64,000 bases of DNA from Nyssa sinensis (taxonomy: Eukaryota; Streptophyta; Magnoliopsida; Cornales; Nyssaceae). This document shows positions 36,371-49,600 of the stretch, piece after piece. The DNA is taken from NCBI GenBank assembly GCA_008638375.1, contig VIRR01000581.1, positions 1-64,000 of the forward strand, written 5' to 3'. Numbering within the stretch: the first letter of the stretch is position 1; every line of letters starts with the position of its first letter. Both the position numbers and the translations under genes were made by a program. Under the pieces are notes generated by a model. It was not told the DNA's origin. It made no database searches and was given only the letters and a program-made list of their open reading frames with translations.

Positions 36371-37049
36371 TTTTTAAAAACTTATGTTAAGCATTGATTA
36401 AATTTTGAAAAGCCATTTTGATTAAAGTCTTCAAGTTCCTAAGTTTAAGGAGCTTTATAAGTTCAATCTTTTCCTAAAACTCTCAAAACTACAACAAAAA
36501 TATTTCACGTGTCTTCACTTATAGTTCTTGAGTTTGAATCATTTCAAATCTTGAGCTTCACACAAATTTTCTCAGCTTTGCATGCGAGCTTCCATTTTCT
36601 TTAGCTTTTTGAGAATTTGTCAATCATTTTGATCTCAATGGACCTCTTCGGGTTAAAATTTAAATATAAACAATCAGGATCGACAAGCAATGCATTGTTA
36701 GCATTAAAATTATATAATTGCCCTATTGTTAAACATTTAGGGCTAACACTTATAAGTATTGAACTTCTCAAATTTAATTGATATTTATGACTTGCGAACG
36801 TAACATTGCATAAAAAAATATTTTACAAAACGAGTTAAGTATTATTATATCCTTGAGAATAAGTGTAACCGCAAAAATCCTTGACTTTTTAAATTATATG
36901 ATACTAAGTTTATATTTGACGAGGTGACATTAATATATTTTTTTAATGACAAATTTTTCCCTCGAACATTTCACAATCTGCCTTATTCCTTTCAACACCT
37001 CCGTTGTTGCTTTCTTAACCTTCTCGTCACCTTTTTTTTTTCCATTCGT

Positions 37050-37560
37050 AGTTGAAGGAGTCACAAAAATAAATGTGTCATTGCCGTCATTGATGCTCCG
37101 ATAATGAAAGTCTCAAAACTTCCATCATTTAGATGATCGCATCGAGTTGCTTTTCTTACACCTCTGATGAATCCTCCACCCCATAATGCAAACAAGCCAA
37201 CCCCCGAGTCATCCCAAACACAATCTTCTAACGCATTGGCCAAATAAGTTTCTTATCCCTCGACCCAAATATATGATCATAAATATTACCATTCTTCATC
37301 AAGTCACACACAATAATCCTCGGATGACCTTCCAAAGGAATAGCGGCAACACAATACCTTTTCGAAGCAACAAGGTTCACATGGAGGGCACTGACAATAA
37401 CCTCTACCTCATAAGTAAAACTTGCATCACTCGTGTGCAAGCAATTATTAAATATCTTCAATTTAACTTCAGATCCATCTGGCATCACACCACTGTATAC
37501 ATTCTCATACCCTCAAAAAAATTATATTATCTAAGCCAACTGGATCAATGGTAGTGACAA
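37050..37560 (-). pseudogene. Receptor-like Ser/Thr kinase fragment (At1g11050-like kinase domain)
   Basis: On the minus strand, 37520-37228 encodes the N-lobe of a receptor-like kinase: GYENVYSGVMPDGSEVKLK (glycine-loop remnant and Lys region), then SFTYEVEVIVSALHVNLVA, GHPRIIVCDLMKNGNIYDH and IFGSRDKKLIWPMR. A stop follows, after which a shifted reading gives KIVFGMTRGLACLHYGVE. The catalytic HRD and DFG motifs and the rest of the C-lobe are absent. No extracellular or membrane part is seen. It is a degraded partial copy lying 170 bp from a solo LTR. The closest group is judged from memory of motif spacing. Confidence 0.75.
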
Positions 37561-37730
37561 TAGCCTATAGACCATCTTTGGGAGTAATTATCTAGTAGGA
37601 TGATCACTTCACATTATTATCAAATGTGTTGTGACTCTTCCTCACAAATTCAACTTCTTCTCCCAATTTATGAATACGTTTTTTTTTTTCTCACAAAATT
37701 AACTAATACACACATAAGAGAAGGGTAACA

Positions 37731-39882
37731 CGTAACGTCCCATAAATTTGTGATATTGAATAAATATTAAATAATATAAATAATACATTATACTACCATA
37801 TAATTGACACATACTGTATAATAATGAGTTAGAGAAAATTTGGGGTTAATTGGAATAAATTTAAATACATTAAATTCCCATAAAGAGAAAATAAGTCTTT
37901 TACCTGCAATAGGGACCGATGAAATTGTGATAATTAAAGCATACCTCATTGGAATTTGAGTAGGTATAGAAATGTGTATGGGGATGAAATTAAGTGGTGT
38001 TTTGAGTAAAATTACCAAAAGAAAAATGAATTAATAATGAGGCCCACTTATTGAAGGCCAAATTGGTCAATAGACCAAAACAACTTTTTTGGGATAGGAA
38101 GATCATTGGGAGTATTTGTTAGAAGATTCAAAGCTAGGTTTTTTGAAGAAATTGGAGATTTTGTTAGAAAACACACCAAGCTTCTAACAAAGAGGGATGG
38201 TTTCTAATCCTAGGCAGAGAATAAGATGAGTAGGGCATTTCTTTTGATTTTTCATACATGTAAGTGATCTCTTGTGTGTATTTTAATGTATTACATCCCT
38301 ACGTATTAACTAAAATGTATTTTCTTGAATTTTTATGTCATGTACATTTCCTTCATCCTTATGTTATATCCTTTATTTGATCAAAAAATGAGACCTAAAT
38401 GAGATCATTTGCCATGTCCACCATATATTTTGGTTATGTATGAGCATGGATGTTACTCTTGCATACTTGATGCTTGATGAAATGCTCACGTATGAAATTA
38501 TAGTCCTTTGAACCTTTAGTTGATATATTAATGCCTTTATATATACCTATTGTCGATTACATAAGGCTTGTGTTGACACTTTTTCATGACCCAACGCATT
38601 GCATTGAGATGGGGATAGAATCTCCCTTCGATCTAAGGTCCTAAACCTGCATAGGGTCCTTTGGGATTGATATCAGAGTCAAGCCGATCTCGACGAGGTT
38701 AATATTGAAGTTGGGCCGACCCCATGTCGTTTTTAACATTTTTATCGTTCTCATCGTTCATATTAATTAATGACCCTTGCTATTACTTCATATACATGTG
38801 CTCTCAAGTTCATGAATACCATGAAATGCATAGTAGAAATTGCCTACCACCACTACACTAGCATAAGCTTACACGGTTCACCATTAAATACGTCCTATGA
38901 TTAGATTTTCAACAAGGTAATCATACTAATCCCTACTAGATGCAAGTACGGGTAAGGAACGCATGTAACGAAGACATTGTACTTGAAGTCATTTTTGAAC
39001 ATTTTGGTGAATTGGTGTTGGAGAACCATCTTGGCATGGTGTCTCTATTTCTGGTCTTACCTTGTGTTGAATGGACTCATTTTGGTTGTGTTTGAAAATG
39101 TCCATTTTGATGTAATTAAACTTGTTAGAATGGTCACGTGGTGACCTTCGTTGGAGTTGTTGAACACTCAAGTTACAGTATGTAATGAACTAAATCAACT
39201 ATAGTGATTTGTGGATGATAATGTTGAATGTGGTGTTCTTAGAATGCGTATGAAGGATGTTTAGTGTATATATTAAGAACTCTTAGAAATGATGTGAATT
39301 AAAATAAGATTGAATGTATGTGGAATTGAAAACAGGTAGGAAACTAAATTCGAACATGGGTACGGGCTCCAAATAGGACCGAACGTCCGGTCCTCGTGAC
39401 CGATCCCAAGATTGCTCGTCCAAGGCTACTGGTCCTGGCATAAACTATGAGTTGGGAGTATGCAATAACACTAAGCGGACGTCCATTCTCACGACTGGTA
39501 AGACGACTGCTTGGGTCTCACTGTTGGAAGTAGGACACTTTAAAACCTTGTGAATCAAAATTATACTAACCGGACTTGGGTCTCGTGAATGGTTATACGG
39601 CCGCTCGAGCATGGCTACCGGACTAAATAATCGATATGGACAAGCTGGAAACATGAACCTTAAACTGAATGACCGTTAAGGGTAATAGGAAGACCAGATA
39701 TCCACTTTAATGCATGGGCAGTTTTCTTGTATTAATTCCTTTTTAATTGGAGCCTTGTTGGTTAATTACAATACACTACTCTTGGAAGGATAATTTCATT
39801 TACTAAGTAACCCATTCAAAATCAATTAATTAACCCGAATAGATCGGGTCACACTCTGAGTTTCGAAGACCGGGTCATGACA
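37731..39882 (+). mobile_element. Solo LTR, probably Ty3/gypsy, with 5-bp target duplication
   Basis: The left end is cgtaacgtcccataaa (expected TG changed to CG). The right end is gaccgggtcatgaca, closing in CA. The element is flanked by TAACA on both sides (37726-37730 and 39883-39887). At 2152 bp, with no gag/pol and no second LTR, it is best read as a solo LTR left by unequal recombination. Ends of the tgtaacgtccc...gggtcatgaca type are common in plant gypsy LTRs. Reading frames inside are not conserved. Confidence 0.7.
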
Positions 39883-39905
39883 TAACAGAAGGGTAACTCA
39901 ACGTT

Positions 39906-40049
39906 ACCACCACAAAAGAACCCAACTTTTATGGAAAAAGGATCTTCAAGTACCACTCCAACTCTTGAAAGGGCATAGATGTGGGACCACCACAAAGAGC
40001 CTAACCTTTGTGGTGAAAAAAAATCCTTAAGTACCACTCCAACTCTTGG
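39906..40049. repeat. 80-bp tandem duplication next to the solo LTR
   Basis: Units start at 39906 and 39986. Both contain accaccacaaa(a/g)ag(a/c)cc, then gtaccactccaactcttg. Divergence of several bases shows the duplication is not recent. Confidence 0.8.
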
Positions 40050-41622
40050 AAGTCCACCAATATAAGTTAATAGTTTATTTTTGGGCTCTTCGGTCAAAGG
40101 TCCACAAAAAGTAGCAAAATGAGTAAGAGATGCAAGCTTAAACAAAATAACCTAACAAGTGTCTTAATTATTTTGTGACTAAAATACTCTCATCTAACTG
40201 GATTATCGTGAATACAATAACTCTACTAAAATATTTTTTACAAATTTTAAAATTCAATAACTTGTAAATTATAAATACGTATTTAATCAAATTTATATAT
40301 TTAGAGTTTAAAATTTGGGATTTATTAAACAAGATTCATATTGCATATTTTTTTTTTTTGAAAAAAAATTGCTATTAAATGGTGAAAATCCAATTTAGAG
40401 GGACAATGAAATTTCATTGTTCTTTAGTGAGATAATAAAATTTTAATGTCTTGGTGGGAGATTAAACTAAGAAAGAATTAAAGATCGGACTGTTAATACA
40501 ACAATTTTAAAATAAAATGTTACACCTAAAGTTGGGTTCAATTACACATGAGAGTCTAAACAAAAAAAAAAATACAACAAAATAATGAAATTAACTATCA
40601 ATTGTCCAAAAACACTAAGAAGTTTATTTCCCTCTCTAAGGCACCAACCCCAAATAAAAATAAATAAAAATTTAAGTATTGGGCTGCAATTGCTCCCCCA
40701 AGTCCACAAACCCCTTTCAAGTTTTCATAAATAGAACATTACCTTGGCACATAAATCCGTGGTGGGTTGATGTATCTCTCTTTCTTATTCTCATTGTCAT
40801 CGTGCGACACTTTTCATACATCATTGCAGACATAAGCCATTGAAGTTGGGCTTCGTGCATGAAGCCTATTTTATAGAATCATCATGTTATATACTCTAGC
40901 AAACCTTGGCCTCCTGTTATATTTTATTTATTGCATGCCTAGAATTAGACCCCAAATCCTTGCGTTTGACCGGTAATCCAAGTTGATCTATTTCGCATAT
41001 CATCTATAAAGTACACCCTCCTCCTCCACAACATTACTTATTTTCTTCTCTACAAGCACAAAGAGGCAATATCTCTAAATTAACGTTGTTATCTTTTTCA
41101 AAATAAGTAACTTGCAGCATTTGTAAAGTACACTCTCTCCCTCGTCCTTGCCTGTGATGTTGAAGGAGAACCAGTAGAGGTGGAGGTGATGTTGGAGGTT
41201 CAAAATGACCGGTAAGAAGGTAGACTGAATTGCGATAGCAGAGACAATTTTTGGTTGGTGATTTACAATTATAGATGTTTACATAGTACCAATGGTTGAC
41301 GATGATGATTTTTGATTGAAATTCAGGTAACGACGACAATAGGAAAAGTGATAGTCGGTGACAGAGGTAACTTGGATTATCGATGGGAATGAGAGATAGG
41401 AAGGCATGAGTTTTGTGAAGTTGTATAAAATTTCATGTAAGGGATAAATTATATACAAGAGTATTATTGACATTTAAAAAAAAATAAAAATAACATGTCA
41501 TCCAATTGAATTTCATCTCAAAAAATGAAAAAATTCCTTATTCTTATGACCAAAAAAAGAATGGAGGTGGATTGGAACTGGATTTTAATATTTTAAAATG
41601 TTTTATCATTAATTAACACTTA

Positions 41623-42102
41623 CCATTCGTTTGCATAAGTAAGAGTGAAAGGAAATGAGAGGAAAATATTAGTTATGAGAAAAAGAAAAGGAGAAGAGAA
41701 AAGAGGGTAATCCCTCTTTTATGTTTAGATAACTAATGAAAAGAAAAGAGAGGAAAGACTAATATAATAATTTCATCTTGTTTGAGAATGATAAAAGAGA
41801 GAAAAAAAATGAAATAATTTTATATTATTTACTATTATACTCTTTTATAGAGGTGCCATTTTTATTTTGACTTTTTTAATTTTAAAGGTAATATTAGTAT
41901 TATAAAAAATTCATTAAATCTTTATTTCTTTTTTCTCTATTTTTTTTCACTTTTAAAGGAATAACAAAATTGTTAAAATAAGAATTAAACTCTCCCTCCC
42001 TCTCTTTCCCTTTCATTTCCTTCCCTTCTTAATTTTTAAAACTAATATGATATAAACTCTCTTTCTTTCATTTTTTTTAATTCCTTTCATTTAAAAATAA
42101 TG
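41623..42102 (+). mobile_element. Tourist-like MITE upstream of ORC4
   Basis: Same family as 5519-6485: it begins ccattcgtttgcataag, then has the shared ggaaatgagaggaaaatatt and aacaaaattg blocks, and ends in a degraded right terminus atttaaaaataatg. Flanks are TTA (41620-41622) and TAA (42103-42105). The element ends 226 bp before the ORC4 start codon, so ORC4 must use a short promoter or sequence inside the MITE. Confidence 0.7.
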
Positions 42103-42111
42103 TAACACCCG

Positions 42112-42185
42112 CATCCGACGGTTCACACAGGAAAAAATTTAAAATTTGGTGGGAAGTGATCACGCCACATCCGACGGTTCACACA
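42112..42185 (+). promoter_or_regulatory. 18-bp direct repeat in the ORC4 upstream region
   Basis: CATCCGACGGTTCACACA is present perfectly at 42112-42129 and 42168-42185, 56 bp apart. It lies between the MITE and the start codon. Conservation of both copies amid AT-rich sequence suggests binding sites or a small local duplication. Function is not shown. Confidence 0.5.
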
Positions 42186-42269
42186 ATAATTGCTCCGCTC
42201 TCGGAGTTCGGAGGCCAAAGAGTTGTATATAAATCTCGCCATTCTATCATATAGCCGTATAATTCTTAT

Positions 42270-42277
42270 ATTGCCCG
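42270..42277 (+). promoter_or_regulatory. E2F-like site upstream of ORC4
   Basis: ATTGCCCG fits the degenerate plant E2F consensus WTTSSCSS and lies 52 bp upstream of the proposed start codon. Plant ORC genes are known targets of E2F at the G1/S transition, so the site makes sense in context. It may lie in the 5' UTR. An 8-bp degenerate match alone is weak. Confidence 0.4.
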
Positions 42278-42328
42278 CCATTTCCGTCTCATCACAGTTT
42301 CTCTGTGCAGAGAAAAAGAACCCAATCA

Positions 42329-45300
42329 ATGGGACGTAAAAACCCAGCGGAGGAAGCCCTAATCCTCCTTCGAAGCAGACTCTGTAACCCTAATTTCATC
42401 TTCACCTCTTTCTCTAACTCTCCCGACAGCAACTACAGGTTCGAGTCCTTCTCTGCTTACCTTGCACCTCCGTTTGGTTGCTCAGAAAATGTAGGAGAAT
42501 AGAAAAGTTCATTAATCTCAGCAAACAAACGGGGAAACTTTTTTTTTTTTTCATTATCTATTTCTCGCCCCCTCTTTTTTCTTCTTCACTGATTCACATG
42601 TTTCTCTAATCTATAAATGGATAAGTGGTTAACTATGAATAAATAAATTTAAGGGTTTTTGATGTTTCAGCAAGTTGAAGTTTATTGTATCTACTTCAGT
42701 TACCGAGGCATGCAACAACTCAGTCTTGCTTCTTGGTCCCCGCGGTTGTGGAAAAATTGCGGTATGCCCCCTTCTTTGTTGCCTTAATCTAATTTAGGTT
42801 GGTGCGAATTGACTCAAAAGTTTTTATTTTTATTTTTTATTTTATTTATGGTGTTTTTAGGTGTTGGAACTTGTTCTGGAAGATTTGTTGAAAGAGTATC
42901 CAGACATGATATCCGTGGTATGGCTTTACAATACAAAAAATTCTCTCTCATTGCTCTTCTTTTACTTTTTTTTTTTATATTGTTAGTAGTTGTAAAGATT
43001 TATCTTTAATTAGCTCATGGAGCATTTGAATGTTTGTGTGGAATTAGATATGTCAATCACTATTATATAGATATAAGTGCCATCACTAATTATATGGACA
43101 GCAAAAGAAGTCCAATTATGCTTTTGGTGCCAATTAAATGGCTTCTTTGTGTCTTCGAATGCTTGTTTGAATCAGTGCATCTAGGATATTGTCAAATGTA
43201 TTCACTTGTTTTCAATTTGTTGATTACATTGATGTTTTCATAATGCACCGTCAAGTTAATTATTCCAATGCTCTATAATATACTAAATGCAGATCCAGTT
43301 TTGTTAAGTTGTTCAAACATTTTCATTGTTTGATAACTATTTTGCTTTTTTATAACAAGTACTTGTGTGATGGTTTCAGATAAAACTGAACGGGCTTTTG
43401 CACAGCGACGACAATTGTGCACTCAAGGTCACACTTACCAAATCCTTTCTGTTCTCCCCTCAACCCCATTCCAATTCTATTTTGATGCAAATTTTTTTTT
43501 TTTTGTTCATGATCATCTGTTTTTCTTGTCCGACTGCAACTTTTTTTCATGTAAACAAAGACTTCATATTTTTAACTCCTTAAATGTGTATGTTAGGTTT
43601 GTGTGGTAAGACAAAGGGATTTACATATTAAATGGAATTAATTGCGTTTTCTTATGGCTCACTTCCATTTTGATCAATTATCCATATACGAGGAATACAT
43701 GTACAAAAACTTGATTTGGCACTTTTACCATATCAGCCTCACTGACAACCTACATTGGTCAGGAAAAAAAGGGATATATACTTCGATGAACACTAATCTA
43801 TATTTGCTATAGTTTGTGTTCCAATTTGGGTAGAATCTGCTTGATTGTGTGAAAAAGAGTAGAAAACAAGTTTTGAGTGTTTAACTCCAGTAGAACTATG
43901 GCTCTATGTGACATTGGATCTCCCAGAAGAAAATATAATAGTCAGTAGAGGAGAAAGTTTTGATGGAGCACGGCCCTTTAGATTAAGGATTGTGGCTGCC
44001 TTTCTCTCTGGATAAGAGCAGGATAACTTTGAGGTTAAGCTTGGAATGCAATATCACGGGGATAGGAGAAAAATGGGAGTAAGGATAGGCTGAAATAAAT
44101 TCAAGAGTGAGAGAAAAGAAAGGGGTTGAGGTGTTGTACCTCGGTAGAACAAGAGGAATCACTCTTCTTGTTCTAGGATCTCAATTCTCACCACAAGATG
44201 TATGGTATCTCATCACAAACACAAAGGACTCGTATTCTCACTCACTTCATTTCCTGTTGGAAGAGAGGTTGCAGCCCTATATATAGTGTTACAAAGGATA
44301 CATTTACACAATGGTTAAGCTAGCAAGTAACCTAATAGGCAACAACTATATGACAACTCATTGACAACTAAGCACCCTTGAAATTACCATAATACCCTTC
44401 ATAATTTCCAAATTTACAAAAGCACCCTTGTGCTTACTAAATGAAAGCTTTAGGCTAATAAGCTGGCAAGTGGGCTTTGGTTTGGTTTCATGCCAAATTA
44501 AAGCTGAATTTCTTCTATTGTATACTTTGAAAGGTTCTTTGGCACTGCTATCACCGGTCTACATCATTTAAGTCAGACCCTGGTAATGAAAAATGGACAT
44601 GTTATTCTTTTTTTTTGATAAGTAAAATTATATATATAAAAGCCCAATAAGGGCAACAAGGGCAAAACCCAAAAAGCTTTACATTAGAGACCCCAAAAAG
44701 TCAACAAAAGAAGAGACGTTAACAGGAAAGGCCTCTTTGACCCAGAAAAATAGCAAACGCAAAAAGGCATCTTTAAAAAGAGGAGTAGGAAGCTCTCGAT
44801 CCTCAAAAATGCGGCTGTTCCTTTCAATCCAAATGCACCACAAGAGACAAATGGGGGCCAATCTCCAAATCCTCTTAATCTCTTTAGGAAGGATACACCC
44901 GTCCCATGCCAACAAGAGGTCTTTGACAGAGCCTGGCATGACCCACGAGAAGCCAAACATGGCAAGGACGAGGTTCCAACAGCCCTGAGTAAACATGTTA
45001 TTCTTATGCAATGAATATATGTTTTCTTCTAGTGATTGATATATCTGGAAACATGCTATGTAGCCATGTAAAAGATACCATTTCCAAATTAACTTCTGGT
45101 TTCAACTTATCAAAAAAATTAAAAAATTTAAAAATTGCCGCTTTCAGCTTGATATGCTCCCCAATACTGATGAGATATTTTCTTTTATAGCCTTATTCTT
45201 ACATCTATTGGGGTTAATTTTTTTATAAAATTGTCATTTTTAAAACCATTCCTTTTCACCAATTACTTAAAATTGGCAGATATTCCTGAGTTCCATTTTT

Positions 45301-46624
45301 TATCTACTTCATCCCCGACCTGCATCTTTGTAAATGCCTTAAATGCAGAAAAAATTCCATTGGGAAAATAGGAAACTGTAGATATCTACTCAATTTACCC
45401 TTCTCTTGTTCAAGTGGAAGCTTCATAAAAAAATTCTTTGCACATATATAGTTTGCTCCATTCTTCCTTCTTTTCTTTTCAGTTAGATGCAACAAGAGCA
45501 ACATTTTCCAGAACAGATTCATCAGATTCTTCCCATTGTTCTTATTAATATTTTCTTATTTTTATTACTGAGTAATGAGTAAACATAAAGTGTAGAATGT
45601 TGTTTTAAGGTAATACTAGAAGTGTCTATGCAATTTTGAAAGTTTAAAATGATTGTTAACTTCTTAGAGTTAGATTGAATGAATGCATTTTCTCTTAGTC
45701 TACGAGAGAGTTTTTTTTTTTTTAATAAATCAAAAGAAGACCATAAGAGGAACTCTTTCAATATATTAAATCTGATTTCTCTCTCCCTCTCTCTTCCACA
45801 GACATACGATGTAAAACTGTATCTAATATCTGGTAATATTGGTATATATAAAGAGCTAATTTAATAACAAATTTATACTATAATTATTCATCAAAAAGAT
45901 GTGGGAAACTTCTAAATCACTAGGTCTCTGGTCTTACTACATTTCACGATGATTAGTGGATAATAGCAGTAATAATTAATAATTCAAATCAATCTAAAGG
46001 ACTTGAATCTTTTACATAATTTATTGAAGAGATTTTACCAAATATTTTTAGTAGAAATTTTAGGCATTTAGTAAATTATACATTTCTGTCATACTGTAGT
46101 GTTAAAATCGATTTCTGTTGTGACTCATGGACCTCATTGCATCATTTTAATTTGAAACAAATAATTCAGAAAGGCCAGTAGTACAGTCTGAACTAGATTT
46201 GCCCAATCACAGACATGATTTGAGGCTTGGGGAGAGGAAGATGATGGATTATAAGAAGGTAGTGCATAAAAATCATGAATGGTTTTGACTAACCAATGAA
46301 TTTTACATCTTGCTGGATGGAAAAATGCAGCTTTAATGGAAACTGTTTGGGTTTTTTCAGTGCAAACTAAATACAAATACACAAAATAAAACCTAAATTG
46401 GATACCTTGCCAAAACTGAGATATCTAAGTTGTTCAATACATTTAAGCAAAGACTGATTGCATGTAGATGATCATATACAATTGGAAACTCATGGCTTTG
46501 AATCCTTTGATATGCACAGTTATTTTATCATGTATCTGCTTGTCCAAACAATCTATTCTCAGGAAATTCCCACACCCCAAGCTTTTTTTAGGATTGTTTT
46601 CGTAAACTTTGGAAGAATAAGTTT

Positions 46625-46697
<73 letters not shown>

Positions 46698-49600
46698 TTT
46701 TCTAACACACTTATTGATTATTTAGGAAATTGCTAGACAATTATGCGTGGAGCATCAATTGTTGTTCTCAAAAATGGTAACATGCTCAATCTACTTCAGA
46801 TTTCTGTAAAGCATTTCGAACCTAAATGATTCAGAATTCATGATTTTGAGATGATTTTTGCAGGCATCATTTGATGATAACTCTCAGTTCATGGTAGCCA
46901 TGTTACGGTATGTGCACAGATTTGGTTGATGCATTCTTTTGTCCTTCACAAGTACTAAACATCATCGTTTATATGTGCAATTTGGACATTTTCGGTTTCA
47001 TGGAATGGTCATTTATTCATTTTATCTGATAGGAATAGTTATTTTGTTTGTTCCTTTTTCTTTTTGCTTCTCTTTTTTGGTTGTGTATGCTAATTTGTGA
47101 TATCTTTTTTTCAGGGAATGTGGATTAGCACACAAAACAATTATTTTTGTACTGGATGAGTTTGATCTTTTGGCGCAGGTAAGACTGTCATCATTCTGGC
47201 TATTACCTTTTCGGTGAAAGCCCGAAATTTTACACCTCACTTTTTCTTTTTCTTCTTCTTTCCTTTTTTTTTTTCTCTGTTCTTTTTGAGTGTGTGCGCC
47301 CATGTTCATGTGAGATTGTGTGATTATTTGATTTTATTGACATAGATGGTAGTCCTTTTTTTTTTTTTGAGAAGATTCAGGTTCTTCAAGTTCAAATTTT
47401 AAGGTTCTTGGGTTCAAAGTTTTCTGCTCTGGACATTACACATTTCTTCTATCTGGCTCTGTGCAGGGTAAGCAGCGATTACTCTATAGCTTGCTGGATG
47501 CAATGCAATCTGTAACATCACAAGCTGTTGTTGTTGGTGTGAGTTGCCGGTTGGTATGTTGCCTTTTAATAAATCTTGTCTTGTTTAAATTGGTTCCTTC
47601 ATAAATCAGGGATTTGCCTATCATAATTATCTTCAGGTCCTGTCATTGATGAATTAAAAATCTAGTTGGAGGAAGGAAAGCCTTTATCTGATAGGTTGTT
47701 GTTTAAATTGGCATTTAAACTGCTTTGAGTTAAACTAAATTGAATTAATGCTTTATGTATTTGTTTGGGTGGAATACTTCATTTATGGTACATGCACTAC
47801 TTTGCTGACCCATTTGAGGACTCATAAATGTTTGAATTACTTGAAATATCTTAAGAATGCTGACAAATCAGGCCATATGCCCTGCAGGATGCTGATCAGC
47901 TCCTGGAAAAAAGAGTAAGATCTCGTTTCTCGCACAGGAAACTGTTGTTTCTTCCGCCCTCGAAGGAAGAGTTGCAGAGGTAACTTCTCTATTGTCTGAT
48001 ATAGTAGCTTTATGGTTTATGCCCAAGGATAGAAGATTCTGGATTCATATATGCTTTTTTGTTGATCTTCACGTGCACTGGTGATGCAGACTGTTGGAGC
48101 ACATCTTATTATTACCAGCAGATTCAAGCCTTCCTCATGATTACATAGTTGAGTTCAATGCAAAGCTTCTTGTATCCTTTCCCTGTCCAATTCAAAGCTT
48201 GTCTCATTATTGCAAACATATTTGAGATTTGAGGGTTTTAGAAATTGCATATATAGGCTTTTCTTGCCTGCTTTAATCCTTATCTCGTCTTTTGAGTTAT
48301 CATGTCAAAGTATGAATTACAAATTTCCTTTTATTCATTTTTGTGTAAAAACAATGAGGTTTTATGAGTAAAATATCGTGTTTATTGCTGATTAATTAGG
48401 ATTTTTTTAAACTTCACCTGGAAGGAAACAATCCAACAGTAATATTTCTGGAAGTTAAGAAAAGTTACTTCATGTAAAAACTTCGATAAAAAAATTGACA
48501 ACTGAGTTTATCAAGTTAAACCAGAAGTGGGTTTTTGAGAGTATAGGAAGGTGAGATCTAGAGTGAGTATATGGAGACTTGGGAGTAAAGATTTCCTGCA
48601 TCCAAATTGAAACAAGGTCAAAAGAGTCAACAAATAAATCTTCAATTTCAGTTTGCAAAGAAACTCTACTTTTGCCCCCCCCCCCTCTTTTGGGTGGGAG
48701 AAGGTGTGGTGATCAGAAAGCTCTCCTTCCGTGTGTGATTGACTTTAGATACAATAAAAGTGTGATCGATTTTACATACAATAAATGCCTACATGCAGAT
48801 TGATCTTAATAAAGTTTTCTAAAACCTTCTTACTTTTGGAACTTATCTGATCTTCCATGTGTTTATCTGACGTCTATATTTGTGACTGTCTTATGTATTG
48901 ATACATATATATCTAATTGGGTATTATTATTATTAATATTTTTTTGTTTGGGGGGGGGGGGGGGGTTGGGGCCCGGGGGTGTGTTGAGGGATGGTAAGAC
49001 TTGAAGCTCAAAGGTTCATGCATATAGTGTAATTAGCATACAATGCTTTCAATGTGCACTTTAATTATGCTGCAAGATTGTGAAGCATACACTCCATACC
49101 TTCATTTAATTCCTGGCTTCAAGGTGCTCCTTGGTCCTTGAGGCATAAACATTGGCATTTGCATGATGTAGGTTAAATATTTGTGACAAAGCTGTGATAA
49201 TGTGCAAACTATTGGAGGTAAAAAAAAATACCTCTTGATCACAGTAGGTGTACAACTAAAGGCTGGCATCAACCCTACTTGTTTATGTGAATTATGGAAA
49301 ATTCACAGGGCATGACAAGATGAGATCCTGTGGGTTATGTAGCAAGCTAGTGAAATCATTTTTCTTGTGCTAGAGTATGGAAATATACAATCAACCATCT
49401 CACACAATTTTCTCACATTTTCACCTGTTTGTGCTACTACTGTACTTGCACATATGCATTCCTTTCTATGCATATCCCAGGCTGTATTTTGTCTATCTAT
49501 CTCCTAATATTGTTGTAGCTAAATTCATTCCCTCTAGCTACCCCAAATCATGGTTGATTTTATTGTTGTTTAGGTAGATAGGTTTACAATCAGACAGCCT

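Larger units (their letters stand above)
33896..42328. other. Intergenic region between TatC and ORC4 (divergent genes)
   Basis: Recognised content: SINEs, a kinase pseudogene fragment, a solo LTR, a tandem duplication and a Tourist MITE, each listed. 35270-36700 is AT-rich with many degenerate TCGACT/TCGATTGATT words. 40150-41620 holds nothing I can identify. Confidence 0.6.

Noticed and set aside
37186..37554. Plus-strand frame of 122 codons
   Set aside because: It is the antisense shadow of the kinase fragment; the minus strand has the recognisable motifs.
46458..46736. Frame with a long Leu-Ser repeat
   Set aside because: Produced by the CT microsatellite in ORC4 intron 4; no conserved features.
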